The notes beneath the pieces were generated by a model. The model had not been told where the DNA came from and did no database searches. It saw nothing but the letters and a program-made list of their open reading frames with translations. Below are positions 1-17,026 of a stretch of 64,000 nt of DNA, one piece after another; positions within the stretch are counted from its first letter, which is position 1; each line of letters opens with the position of its first letter. The translations under genes and the position numbers were made by a program. This DNA is from Candidatus Latescibacterota bacterium (GTDB taxonomy: Bacteria > Krumholzibacteriota > Krumholzibacteriia > JACNKJ01), in contig JACKDC010000003.1 of assembly GCA_020633725.1 (NCBI GenBank), positions 496,001 to 560,000 on the forward strand, written 5' to 3'.

Positions 1-20
1 CGAGTCAACCTCCTCTACGG
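1..20 (-). promoter_or_regulatory. Leader/ribosome-binding site of a second tuf gene (gene lies outside the window)
   Basis: These 20 bases are identical to positions 16329-16348, the leader directly before the tuf start codon at 16326, including the AGAGGAGGT-type Shine-Dalgarno. The match stops at base 21, just before the fusA stop codon. By analogy the ATG of a second EF-Tu gene lies 3-5 bases beyond the left edge. This matches the common rpsL-rpsG-fusA-tuf order. The identity is seen; the presence of the gene is inferred. Confidence 0.85.
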
Positions 21-23
21 GCC

Positions 24-2099
24 CTAGGCTCCGAACCCGACAAAACGACTAGCGATGCTCTTGGGCACGGCCTCGAAGTGAGAGAACTGCATCGAGTAGA
101 CCGCGCGTCCCTGGGACAGAGACCGCAACTGGGTCATGTAACCAAACATCTCTGACAGCGGAACGGAGGCCGTCACCACCTGCATCGCGTGGCGGGGCTG
201 CATGCCGTCCACCTTGCCGCGACGCGAGTTGATGTCGCCCACCACTTCACCCGTGAAATCGCCCGGGGTGACGACCTCCACGGCCATCACCGGCTCGAGC
301 AGAATCGGCTCGGCCTTCAGCGCCGCCTCACGGAAGGCGATCGCCGTGGCCGCCTGGAAGGCCTGGGGCGTGGAGTCCACCTCGTGGTGGCTCCCGTCGA
401 GCAGGGTGACCTTGCAGTCCACCAGCTCGTAGCCCGCCAGCACGCCGGAACTCATGGAGGCCCGGGCGCTCTGCTCCACCGCCGCGACGAACTCCGCCGG
501 CAGCGCCTGCGGGCTCATCGCGCTCGCGAAGACGAAACCCGCCCCCGTGCCCGCCGGCTCGATGGCCAGCTTCACGTGGGCGAAGACGCCCTTGCCGGCC
601 ACCTGGCGCTGGAAGCGGTGCTCCGCCTCGCCCCTGGCCGCCACCGACTCCTTGTAGACCACCTGGGGCTTGCCCACGTTGGCCTCGACCTTGAATTCGC
701 GCACCATGCGATCGCGCAGGATCTCCAGGTGCAGCTCGCCCATGCCCGCGATCAGGGTCTGGCCGGTCTCCTTGTCGACCCGCACCTGGAAGGTGGGGTC
801 TTCGTCGGCCAGGCGCTCCAGGGCCAGCTTGAGCTTCTCCTCGTCGGCCTTGGTCTTGGGCTCGATGGCGATGTCGATCACCGGCTCCGGGAAGCTCATG
901 GACTCGAGCACGATCGGGTGCGAGACGTCGGTCACGGTGTCGCCGGTGCGCACGGATTTGAGGCCGACCACGGCGACGATCTCGCCCGCGCTGGCGTCGG
1001 CCACCTCCTCCCGCTTGTTGGCGTGCATCCGCAGAAAGCGTCCCATGCGTTCTTTCTTCCCCGTCGTGACGTTCAGCGCCATCTCACCGGACTTCAGGGT
1101 GCCGCTGTAGACCCTGAAGAATGTCAGTCGTCCCGCGAAGGCGTCGCTGGCCACCTTGAAGGCCAGTGCCGCGAAGGGCGCCTTGGGGTCGGGGGCGCGT
1201 TCCGCGCGTCCCTTGCCGTTTGGCAGTTCGCCCTCCACCGCGGGCAGGTCCATCGGACTCGGCAGGTAGTCGATGATCCCGTCGAGCACGCGCTGGACAC
1301 CCTTGTTCTTGAAGGCCGCGCCCGCGAAGACCGGCACCAGCCGCCCTTCCAGCGTCGCCTTGCGGATCGCGCGATCCAGCAGTTCCGCGCTCACCGCTTC
1401 CCCGCCCAGGTAGGTCTCGGCCAGTTCGTCGTCGAACTCGGCCGCGGCCTCGATCAGTCGCTCGCGGGCGGCATCCGCCTTCTCCGCGAGCGCGGCGGGG
1501 ATCTCGTCGGTCGCGTAGCGCTGGCCCAGACTCTCTTCGTCGTAGTACAGCGCCTGCATCCGCACGAGATCGATCAACCCCTTGAAGGCGTCCTCGGCGC
1601 CGATGGGCAGGGTCACGGGCACCCCGTTGGCCCCCAGCCGCGTCCGAATCGCCTCCACCACCGCCTCGAAATCCGCCCCCACCCGGTCCATCTTGTTGAC
1701 GAAGGCGAGACGCGGCACATGGTACCGATCCGCCTGCCGCCACACCGTCTCCGACTGGGGTTCCACGCCGCCCACGGCGCAGAAGACGGCGATCATCCCG
1801 TCCAGCACCCTCAGACTCCGCTCCACCTCCACGGTGAAGTCCACGTGCCCGGGGGTATCGATGATGTTGATCCGGTGGTCCCGCCAGTAGCAGGTCGTGG
1901 CCGCCGAGGTGATCGTGATCCCCCGCTCCCGCTCCTGCTCCATCCAGTCCATCGTGGCGGCGCCGTCGTGCACCTCGCCCATCCGATGGATGATGCCCGC
2001 GTAGTACAGAATCCGCTCGGTGAGGGTCGTCTTGCCGGCATCGATGTGGGCGGCGATGCCGATGTTCCGTATCCGCTCGAGTGAATCTCCACTACTCAT
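24..2099 (-). CDS. fusA: Elongation factor G
   Basis: This is the translocation GTPase of protein synthesis, 691 residues, the usual EF-G length. The N-terminus shows the G1 loop AHIDAGKTT at about residues 16-24, then the switch region RGITITSAATT, DTPGHVDF and NKMDR. Domains II-V follow, with the domain IV segment GEVVGDINSRRG near the C-terminus. The start MSSGDSLERIRNIG at 2099 was chosen because the frame upstream (to 2201) does not resemble EF-G. The Shine-Dalgarno is unusually far away (GGGAGGGA about 17 nt upstream). The gene is last of rpsL-rpsG-fusA inside the window and is followed by what looks like a tuf leader. The 183-nt gap to rpsG shows no gene. Confidence 0.98.
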   Translation of the reverse strand: MSSGDSLERIRNIGIAAHIDAGKTTLTERILYYAGIIHRMGEVHDGAATMDWMEQERERGITITSAATTCYWRDHRINIIDTPGHVDFTVEVERSLRVLDGMIAVFCAVGGVEPQSETVWRQADRYHVPRLAFVNKMDRVGADFEAVVEAIRTRLGANGVPVTLPIGAEDAFKGLIDLVRMQALYYDEESLGQRYATDEIPAALAEKADAARERLIEAAAEFDDELAETYLGGEAVSAELLDRAIRKATLEGRLVPVFAGAAFKNKGVQRVLDGIIDYLPSPMDLPAVEGELPNGKGRAERAPDPKAPFAALAFKVASDAFAGRLTFFRVYSGTLKSGEMALNVTTGKKERMGRFLRMHANKREEVADASAGEIVAVVGLKSVRTGDTVTDVSHPIVLESMSFPEPVIDIAIEPKTKADEEKLKLALERLADEDPTFQVRVDKETGQTLIAGMGELHLEILRDRMVREFKVEANVGKPQVVYKESVAARGEAEHRFQRQVAGKGVFAHVKLAIEPAGTGAGFVFASAMSPQALPAEFVAAVEQSARASMSSGVLAGYELVDCKVTLLDGSHHEVDSTPQAFQAATAIAFREAALKAEPILLEPVMAVEVVTPGDFTGEVVGDINSRRGKVDGMQPRHAMQVVTASVPLSEMFGYMTQLRSLSQGRAVYSMQFSHFEAVPKSIASRFVGFGA

Positions 2100-2282
2100 G
2101 GCTGAACCAACGAAAATCCCTCCCGAAGTCTCGACGCACACGATGACTGCGGGTCGAGACCTCAGGAGGGGTATCCAGTGCGGACCCGGCCCTGCAGACA
2201 TCGTCCTCCGGCGATTTGAGCTCCTGATGCTGGGAGCCCGCGTAGACCGCCGCCGGGGCTATGTCGGACTTCGCGTCCTTTC

Positions 2283-2750
2283 CTAGAACCGGAAGTGAGC
2301 GAAAGCCTTGTTGGCTTCGGCCATCCGGTGTGTGTCCTCGCGCTTCTTGATCGACGGCCCTTCCTTCCGGTAGGCCGCCAGGAGCTCCGCCGCCAGGCGC
2401 TCGCTCATCGTGTGATCGGGCCGGCTGCGGGAAAACTGCAGCAACCAGCGCATGGCCAGCGCCGTGCGCCGGGACGGCCGCACCTCGATGGGCACCTGGT
2501 AGTTGGCGCCACCGATGCGTCGGCTCGTCACCTCGAGGTGGGGCTTCACGTTGTTGAGGGCCGAGGTGTAGACCTCCAGACCCTTCTTGCCCGACTTCTC
2601 CTCGATGATGTCCATGGCCTTGTAGAAGATCGCCTCCGCCGTGCTCTTCTTGCCGCCCTTCATCATGTAGTTGATGAACTGGGCGACCATCGGGCTGTTG
2701 AAGCGGGGGTCGGCGACGGTCTCGCGGCTGCGCTTGATCCTGCGACGCAT
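2283..2750 (-). CDS. rpsG: 30S ribosomal protein S7
   Basis: This is the primary binding protein for the 3' major domain of 16S rRNA, 155 residues. It starts MRRRIKRSRETVADPRFNS and contains the conserved FINYMMKGGKKSTAE and GGANYQVPIEVRPSRR segments. The in-frame extension upstream to 2897 was rejected because it overlaps rpsL and has no S7 similarity; the ATG at 2750 has a good context (CCGGAGAGAC). It lies only 22 nt behind rpsL, so there is no room for the long S12-S7 intercistronic S7-binding site known from E. coli. Confidence 0.98.
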   Translation of the reverse strand: MRRRIKRSRETVADPRFNSPMVAQFINYMMKGGKKSTAEAIFYKAMDIIEEKSGKKGLEVYTSALNNVKPHLEVTSRRIGGANYQVPIEVRPSRRTALAMRWLLQFSRSRPDHTMSERLAAELLAAYRKEGPSIKKREDTHRMAEANKAFAHFRF

Positions 2751-2772
2751 GTCTCTCCGGTCTCCTGCCGCC

Positions 2773-3144
<372 letters not shown>

Positions 3145-3260
3145 GCTCGCACTCCTCGTACCCCAGGGAGTCTGAGCCCTGAGTCCGAAATGCAACTCTC
3201 TGTTGCGCTTGAGCTTAGGGAGTCGGCTCGGTCGCGCCAGGGGGCGCGCACAAGACCGCC

Positions 3261-3289
3261 AATCTACACGATCGATTCATGCTTGTCAA
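3261..3289 (-). promoter_or_regulatory. Near-consensus sigma70-type promoter of rpsL-rpsG-fusA
   Basis: Read on the minus strand, TTGACA (3284-3289) and TAGATT (3261-3266) are separated by exactly 17 bp. It lies about 117 bp before the rpsL start and downstream of the rpoC end, so the str operon appears to be transcribed independently of rpoBC. Confidence 0.85.
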
Positions 3290-3344
3290 GCCGACCGCGA
3301 ATTTTCCCTTGTCATCTCACCGTTTAGCCCTCGTGGGCCGCCCG

Positions 3345-3373
3345 GGCGGCGCCTCCGCGCGGGAAGCGCCGCC
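3345..3373 (-). terminator. GC hairpin after rpoC
   Basis: On the minus strand GGCGGCGC pairs with GCGCCGCC (8 bp, 13-nt loop) 11 nt after the rpoC stop. No U-tract follows, so it could be a factor-dependent terminator or only a 3'-end stabiliser. Confidence 0.5.
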
Positions 3374-3383
3374 GCCGGTTCGA

Positions 3384-7607
<4,224 letters not shown>

Positions 7608-7649
7608 GCTAACCTCCTTCCGACGCGCGCGGCGTCGGGAGCTTGGTGA

Positions 7650-11456
<3,807 letters not shown>

Positions 11457-11493
11457 GGGCGTCCTCCCGGAAGCAGGAAGGGAATAGACAGAC

Positions 11494-11527
11494 CGGTGCC
11501 CGGGGTGCGTCCCAACACCGGGCACCG
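11494..11527 (-). promoter_or_regulatory. Attenuator-like hairpin between rplL and rpoB
   Basis: A perfect 10-bp stem (CGGTGCCCGG with CCGGGCACCG, 14-nt loop) fills the rplL-rpoB gap. On the minus strand it is followed by a pyrimidine-rich GTCTGTCTATTCC rather than a clean U-tract. In E. coli the same gap carries an attenuator and an RNase III site that set the ribosomal protein to RNA polymerase ratio. The same role here is inferred from position. Confidence 0.6.
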
Positions 11528-11561
11528 ATCGAAACTGCTGACGGACTGACTGGCGGGCAAG

Positions 11562-11942
11562 CTACTTGAGCTCAACCACACCTCCGACTTCCTCGAGCTG
11601 AGACTTGATGCCCTCGGCCTCTTCCTTGGAGATACCCTCCTTGATGGCCTTCGGGGCGCCGTCCACCAGGTCCTTGGCCTCCTTGAGGCCCAGACCCGTG
11701 ATCGCGCGCACGACCTTGATCACCTGGATCTTCTTGTCGCCGGCGGTGCTGAGGATGACGTCGAACTCCGTCTTCTCCTCGACCTCGGCGGCGGCGCCGG
11801 CGCCGGGCGCGGCGGCCATGGCCATCATGGGCGCGGCGGCGGTGACGCCGAACTTCTCTTCCAGGGCCTTGACCAGCTCGGAGAGCTCCAGCACGCTGAG
11901 CTCCGCCACCTGGTTCACCATCTGGTCGACCTTCTCCGACAT
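11562..11942 (-). CDS. rplL: 50S ribosomal protein L7/L12
   Basis: This is the ribosomal stalk protein that recruits translation factors, 126 residues. The N-terminal dimerisation helices (LSVLELSELVKALEEKFGV) are followed by an Ala/Met/Pro-rich hinge at about residues 35-52. The C-terminal domain contains FDVILSTAGDKKIQVIKVVR and GLGLKEAKDLVDGAPK. It sits 66 nt behind rplJ and ahead of the rpoB hairpin. Confidence 0.98.
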   Translation of the reverse strand: MSEKVDQMVNQVAELSVLELSELVKALEEKFGVTAAAPMMAMAAAPGAGAAAEVEEKTEFDVILSTAGDKKIQVIKVVRAITGLGLKEAKDLVDGAPKAIKEGISKEEAEGIKSQLEEVGGVVELK

Positions 11943-12008
11943 GACTCGCTGACTCCTGTGTTTTCCGAACCTAACCGGGTGAAACGATCTACGGCGGCAG
12001 GGCGGACC

Positions 12009-12530
12009 CTAGGCCGCCGCGTCTTTCTGCTTGGCGATCTGGTCGAGCGCGTTGACCAGGCCCGAAATCGTCGCGTTGAGCGTGCGGGCCAGGCTCGCGA
12101 TGGGGGCCTGAAGGGTCCCCACGACCTGGCTGAGCAGCACTTCGCGACTGGGCAGGTCGGCCAGGGCGTGGACGCCGGCAGAATCGATGATCTGCCCATC
12201 CACGTAACCGGCCTTGAACTCGAGCTTCCCGTACTCCTTGGAGAACTCCTTGAGCACCCTGGCGGGCGCCACCATGTCATCGCTGAAGGCGACGGCGGTG
12301 GGTCCGGCGAAGTGCGCGGTGAGCCCTTCCTTGTCGGTCCCCTCCACGGCGCGCCCCACCAGGGTGTTCTTGACGACACGGAACGTGACGCCAGCGGCCC
12401 TGCAGCGGCTGCGCAGCTGGGAGATCTCCTCGACGTTGGTGCCCGAGAAGTCGCTCAACACCACGCTGCCCGCGGAAGCGAGTTCCGTGGTCAGGCGGTC
12501 GACCAGAGCGGCTTTCTTAGGACTCGGCAT
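12009..12530 (-). CDS. rplJ: 50S ribosomal protein L10
   Basis: This is the stalk base protein that carries the L7/L12 dimers, 173 residues. It starts MPSPKKAALVDRLTTEL and shows the family segments VVLSDFSGTNVEEISQLRS and NTLVGRAVEG, then a helical Ala-rich C-terminus ending LDQIAKQKDAAA, where L7/L12 binds. It begins only 25 nt after rplA, too close to hold the classic L10 autoregulatory leader. Confidence 0.97.
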   Translation of the reverse strand: MPSPKKAALVDRLTTELASAGSVVLSDFSGTNVEEISQLRSRCRAAGVTFRVVKNTLVGRAVEGTDKEGLTAHFAGPTAVAFSDDMVAPARVLKEFSKEYGKLEFKAGYVDGQIIDSAGVHALADLPSREVLLSQVVGTLQAPIASLARTLNATISGLVNALDQIAKQKDAAA

Positions 12531-12555
12531 GATGCCTCTCCTGCTCGAACGGTGA

Positions 12556-13254
12556 CTAGCTGAGTGACGCGAGTTCGGCTTCGTCCAGCTTGACCGCGGG
12601 GCCCATGGTGGACGAGATGAATGCCGACCTGATGTACTTCCCCTTGGCCGTGGAGGGCTTGGCGCGCATGAGCTCCATGACGAGCGTCTTGACGTTCTCC
12701 TGGAGCGCGTCGCTGCCGAAGGAGGCCTTGCCGACGGGAACGTGAATGTTCGAACCCTTGTCGACGCGGTACTCCACCTTGCCCGCCTTGACCTCCTTGA
12801 CGGCCTTGGCCACGTCCTGCGTGACGGTGCCGCTCTTGGGGTTGGGCATCAGTCCCCGGGGACCCAGAATCTTGCCCAGCTTGCCCACGTCCCTCATCAT
12901 GTCCGGCGTCGTGATGATGACGTCGGTGTCGGCCCAGCCGCCCTGGATCTTCTCCAGGTACTCCTCCGCGCCGACCATGTCGGCGCCGGCGGCCTTCGCG
13001 GCCTCGGCGTGCTCACCCTTCACGAGGGCCAGCACCCGGACCGTGCGACCGGTGCCGTTGGGAAGGACGACAGTGCCGCGGACCATCTGGTCCGCGTGCC
13101 GGGGATTCACGCCCAGGCGCGCCGAGACCTCGACGGTCTCGTCGAACTTCGCCGTGGTCATCGCCTTGACCAGATCAACGGCCGCGGCGATGGTGTAGAC
13201 GGTGCTCTTCTCGCGCTTGACGGCGGACTCGCGGTATTTCTTCCCACGATTCAT
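12556..13254 (-). CDS. rplA: 50S ribosomal protein L1
   Basis: This is the L1-stalk protein of the large subunit, 232 residues with the start MNRGKKYRESAVK at 13254, which has a GAGGAC Shine-Dalgarno 7 nt upstream. An in-frame start 9 codons earlier is possible but would lie over the Shine-Dalgarno. Key segments are VRGTVVLPNGTGR, LGPRGLMPNPKSGTVT and the C-terminal KGKYIRSAFISSTMGP. In other bacteria L1 also represses its own operon. Confidence 0.98.
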   Translation of the reverse strand: MNRGKKYRESAVKREKSTVYTIAAAVDLVKAMTTAKFDETVEVSARLGVNPRHADQMVRGTVVLPNGTGRTVRVLALVKGEHAEAAKAAGADMVGAEEYLEKIQGGWADTDVIITTPDMMRDVGKLGKILGPRGLMPNPKSGTVTQDVAKAVKEVKAGKVEYRVDKGSNIHVPVGKASFGSDALQENVKTLVMELMRAKPSTAKGKYIRSAFISSTMGPAVKLDEAELASLS

Positions 13255-13334
13255 CGTAAGGTCCTCACGATTGCTCAGCATCGAAACGATTGGTGTCGAA
13301 GAGGGACTGTCGGGACCGGGAGTTGGAGAAGCTT

Positions 13335-13357
13335 GCCTTCCCCCTCACTCGGAAGGC
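13335..13357 (-). promoter_or_regulatory. Small hairpin in the rplK-rplA gap
   Basis: GCCTTCC pairs with GGAAGGC (7 bp, 9-nt purine-rich loop) inside the 125-nt gap before rplA. Its position would suit an L1 autoregulatory site or a processing site. No L1-site consensus was confirmed and nothing else is recognised in the gap. Confidence 0.25.
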
Positions 13358-13379
13358 CCAATCACCCGGCGATCGAAGG

Positions 13380-13814
13380 TTAGCCTTTGACCTCGATCCC
13401 CATGCTGCGGGCGGTGCCCGCGATCATCTGGATCGCCGCGTCCACATCGGCGGCGTTGAGGTCGGGCGCCTTCAATTCTGCGATCTCCTTGAGCTGGGCC
13501 ACGGTGACCTTGCCGACCTTGTTGCGGTTCGGCTCACCGGACCCCTTCTCAAGCTTGGCGGCGCGCTTCAGCAGGACGGCCGCGGGCGGCGTCTTGGTGA
13601 TGAAGCTGAAGCTGCGATCCGCATAGACGGTGATCACGCAGGGGGTCACCATGCCCTGGGCGTTCTGCGTCTGGGCGTTGAACGCCTTGCAGAACTCCAT
13701 GATGTTCACCTGGTGCTGTCCCAGGGCCGGACCCACCGGCGGCGCCGGGTTGGCCTGGCCGCCCTTGATCTGGATCTTGACCTGCGCGACGATCTTCTTC
13801 TTGCTCTTGGCCAT
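13380..13814 (-). CDS. rplK: 50S ribosomal protein L11
   Basis: This protein of the GTPase-associated centre binds 23S rRNA with L10, 144 residues. The N-terminal domain has PPVGPALGQHQVNIMEFCKAFNAQT and the C-terminal RNA-binding domain has SFSFITKTPPAAVLLKRAA and GTARSMGIEVKG. The MAKSKKKIVAQVK start is canonical. It follows nusG by 49 nt. Confidence 0.98.
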   Translation of the reverse strand: MAKSKKKIVAQVKIQIKGGQANPAPPVGPALGQHQVNIMEFCKAFNAQTQNAQGMVTPCVITVYADRSFSFITKTPPAAVLLKRAAKLEKGSGEPNRNKVGKVTVAQLKEIAELKAPDLNAADVDAAIQMIAGTARSMGIEVKG

Positions 13815-13863
13815 TTTGCCTGTGCTCCTGCGCTGCTCGGCGAGCCACGGGACGCGCCCGCGG

Positions 13864-14601
13864 CTAGATGGGCTCCACCTGGAGGAAATCCAGTTCCACC
13901 GGCGTCTCGCGCCCGAATATGGTCACCATGACCTTCAGGGTTCCCCGCTCCTCGTTGACGTCGTCCACGACGCCGTTGAAGTCGCTGAAGGGCCCGTCGA
14001 TGACGTGAATGTGATCCCCCGCCTGGTAGGGAATCTCCGTGACCCGGTGCTCCTGGGGCCGCTCGATGCGCCCGAGGATGCGGTCCACCTCGTGGGGCCT
14101 GAGGGGCACGGGGCGCTTGCTGCTGTCGCGGGGATCCAGCCCCACGAAGCGGGTCACGCCGCTGATCTGGTTGACGAGGTGGTAGGCCTCGTCGCTCATC
14201 TCCATCTCCACCAGGATGTAGCTCGGGAAGTACTTGCGGCTCGTGACCGTCTTCTTCCCCTGCTTCATCTCGGTGACTTCCTCGGTGGGCACCAGGACCT
14301 GACCGAACTTGTCGTCGAGCCCCTCCACCTGGACGCGCTTCAGCAGGTTCGTGCGCACCTTGTTCTCGTGGCCCGAGTAGGTGTGCACGGCGTACCACTT
14401 GAGCCTGGGGTTGCGTGGCATCCCGTCGGCATCGACGTCCACGTCGTCCCCCGGCTCGCCGGCCTCGGCGTGGGCCTCCGGCGCGGGCTCGTCCGCTTCC
14501 GCAGGCGCGGCACCGGCCTGGAAGGGATTGACCACGGGGCCCCGGTCCAGGGTCTCCTCCGCGGTCTCCTCGCGATCCAGCTGTCTGCGATCTTCCTGCA
14601 T
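13864..14601 (-). CDS. nusG: Transcription antitermination/elongation factor NusG
   Basis: NusG binds RNA polymerase and couples it to Rho and to ribosomes. The NGN domain starts at about residue 68 (WYAVHTYSGHENKVRTNL) and contains FPSYILVEMEM; the C-terminal KOW domain has GDHIHVIDGPFSDFNGVVDDV. The first 60 or so residues are an acidic Ala/Glu/Asp-rich extension absent from E. coli NusG. A shorter start at codon 61 (MPRNPRLKWY) exists but has no visible Shine-Dalgarno, so the long form is preferred. It is 19 nt behind secE. Confidence 0.96.
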   Translation of the reverse strand: MQEDRRQLDREETAEETLDRGPVVNPFQAGAAPAEADEPAPEAHAEAGEPGDDVDVDADGMPRNPRLKWYAVHTYSGHENKVRTNLLKRVQVEGLDDKFGQVLVPTEEVTEMKQGKKTVTSRKYFPSYILVEMEMSDEAYHLVNQISGVTRFVGLDPRDSSKRPVPLRPHEVDRILGRIERPQEHRVTEIPYQAGDHIHVIDGPFSDFNGVVDDVNEERGTLKVMVTIFGRETPVELDFLQVEPI

Positions 14602-14620
14602 GATACGTCCCGTTTCGAGC

Positions 14621-14815
14621 CTAGCTGATCAGCCGGATCAGCCCGCTGACTCCCGAATCCAGTACCCGGTCCACCACGAAGATGAACGCGGTCACCACCA
14701 GCGAGGCGATGATCACCACCAGCGTGCTTTCGCGCAGCTCGTCGCGGGTGGGCCAGGTCACCTTGCCCATCTCGAGCCACACCTCGCGGAGGTAATTGCG
14801 CAACCTGTCGAACAT
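14621..14815 (-). CDS. secE: Preprotein translocase subunit SecE
   Basis: This is the small essential subunit of the SecYEG channel, 64 residues, the short single-helix form. The conserved amphipathic segment YLREVWLEMGKVTWPTRDEL is followed by one membrane helix (LVVIIASLVVTAFIFVVDRVL). It sits between tRNA-Trp and nusG, as in many bacteria. Confidence 0.97.
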   Translation of the reverse strand: MFDRLRNYLREVWLEMGKVTWPTRDELRESTLVVIIASLVVTAFIFVVDRVLDSGVSGLIRLIS

Positions 14816-14861
14816 CGCTTACTCACCCTCCGTCGACGTCGGGGATTCGCCCCCGCTCAGG

Positions 14862-14934
14862 CAGGCCAGGAGGGACTCGAACCCCCAACCCTCGGTTTTG
14901 GAGACCGATGCTCTACCATTAGAGCTACTGGCCT
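14862..14934 (-). tRNA. tRNA-Trp (anticodon CCA)
   Basis: This is a 73-nt cloverleaf with acceptor stem AGGCCAG/CTGGCCT, anticodon loop CTCCAAA and T-loop GGTTCGAGTCC. The 3' CCA is not encoded. It is embedded between rpmG and secE and is presumably processed from the operon transcript. Confidence 0.97.
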
Positions 14935-14943
14935 GTGAGGGCC

Positions 14944-15093
14944 CTACCGGGCCTCCTTGAACAACGTGTGCTTCTGGTCGCGCGGGCAGTACTTCTTCTG
15001 CTCGATGCGGTCCGGGTGCAGACGCTTGTTCTTCTTCGTCGTGTACCAGGTCTTCTTGCACTCGCTGCAGCGCAGCTTGACGATCTCTCGCAT
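14944..15093 (-). CDS. rpmG: 50S ribosomal protein L33
   Basis: This is a 49-residue L33, starting MREIVKLRCSECKKTWYTTK and ending HTLFKEAR. It keeps the first zinc-type pair (C9, C12) and C36. The usual fourth cysteine is Asp (YCPRD where the family often has YCPxC), so zinc binding is doubtful. It lies between tuf and tRNA-Trp, directly after a strong hairpin. The stop TAG is 9 nt before the tRNA 5' end. Confidence 0.95.
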   Translation of the reverse strand: MREIVKLRCSECKKTWYTTKKNKRLHPDRIEQKKYCPRDQKHTLFKEAR

Positions 15094-15110
15094 CTCGGCT
15101 CCAGTCGCGG

Positions 15111-15133
15111 AGGTCCGGGCACGGCCCGGGCCT
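15111..15133 (-). terminator. Hairpin between tuf and rpmG
   Basis: On the minus strand AGGCCCGGGC pairs with GCCCGGACCT (10 bp with one G-U, 3-nt loop), starting 2 nt after the tuf stop. There is no U-tract. It may attenuate transcription or protect the tuf 3' end, allowing tuf to be expressed above the downstream genes. Confidence 0.5.
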
Positions 15134-15135
15134 GG

Positions 15136-16326
<1,191 letters not shown>

Positions 16327-16416
16327 GACGAGTCAACCTCCTCTACGGCACTCAAAGACGACAGACGGACGATGCGCAGCTCCTTCGGCGGCTGCATCCC
16401 CCGATGCGAGGGTAGG

Positions 16417-16489
16417 AGCCCAGAATCGGATTTGAACCGACGACCTCATCCTTACCAAGGATGTGCTCTACCGACTGAGCTATCTGGGC
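16417..16489 (-). tRNA. tRNA-Thr (anticodon GGT)
   Basis: This is a 73-nt cloverleaf with acceptor GCCCAGA/TCTGGGC, anticodon stem CATCC/GGATG with loop TTGGTAA, and T-loop GGTTCAAATCC. No CCA is encoded. It is the last of four tRNA genes before tuf. Confidence 0.97.
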
Positions 16490-16510
16490 GCGCGTCTCAC
16501 CACAAAACGG

Positions 16511-16584
16511 AGCGGGAAACGGGATTCGAACCCGCGACCCTCAGCTTGGAAGGCTGATGCTCTAGCCAGCTGAGCTATTCCCGC
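16511..16584 (-). tRNA. tRNA-Gly (anticodon TCC)
   Basis: This is a 74-nt cloverleaf with acceptor GCGGGAA/TTCCCGC, anticodon loop CTTCCAA and T-loop GGTTCGAATCC. It reads GGA/GGG codons. It is third in the tRNA cluster, 21 nt before tRNA-Thr(GGT). Confidence 0.97.
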
Positions 16585-16625
16585 ATACAAAAACAGTCCC
16601 CGGCGCCGGACCGGGGCTTGTCGGG

Positions 16626-16707
16626 TGGAGGGGGGAGGATTCGAACCTCCGAAGGCGTCGCCGACAGATTTACAGTCTGTTCCCTTTGGCCACTCGGGAA
16701 CCCCTCC
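16626..16707 (-). tRNA. tRNA-Tyr (anticodon GTA)
   Basis: This is an 82-nt class II tRNA with a long variable arm, acceptor GGAGGGG/CCCCTCC, anticodon stem CAGAC around CTGTAAA, and discriminator A. It is second in the tRNA cluster. Confidence 0.97.
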
Positions 16708-16720
16708 GGTCCGACCGAGG

Positions 16721-16793
16721 AGCTGGTGAGAGGACTTGAACCCCCAACATCCTCATTACAAGTGAGGTGCTCTACCAGTTGAGCTACACCAGC
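16721..16793 (-). tRNA. tRNA-Thr (anticodon TGT)
   Basis: This is a 73-nt cloverleaf with acceptor GCTGGTG/CACCAGC, anticodon stem CCTCA around CTTGTAA, and T-loop GGTTCAAGTCC. It is the first gene of the tRNA-tuf operon, about 145 bp downstream of the -10 box of the promoter. Confidence 0.97.
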
Positions 16794-16937
16794 CTCGGCG
16801 GCCGCCGCCTTGCTGCAGGGCTTGCAGTCCCCTGCGTCCCACCGGTGTCTCGACGCCGGAGAGACGCCATCGGCCTAACGCTCGATGTGAGTTAGAGTGA
16901 CCGCCGCCCAGCTTCGCAAAGAGGAAGCCGAAGCGGC

Positions 16938-16966
16938 ATGATAGGCTCGTAAGTGCGGATTGTCAA
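16938..16966 (-). promoter_or_regulatory. Near-consensus promoter of the tRNA-tuf-rpmG-... operon
   Basis: On the minus strand, consensus TTGACA (16961-16966) and TATCAT (16938-16943) are separated by 17 bp. The interval to the first tRNA carries no gene. This is one of the two strongest promoters in the window; the other drives rpsL. Confidence 0.9.
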
Positions 16967-17026
16967 GCCGTTTTCAGGATCAACCCGCAGGGACGGGCCC
17001 TGGGGGCCGCGGGCCCCTCGCCGACC

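Noticed and set aside
2100..2201. Upstream extension of EF-G to 2201
   Set aside because: The extra 34 residues match nothing in EF-G and the family N-terminus is at 2099.
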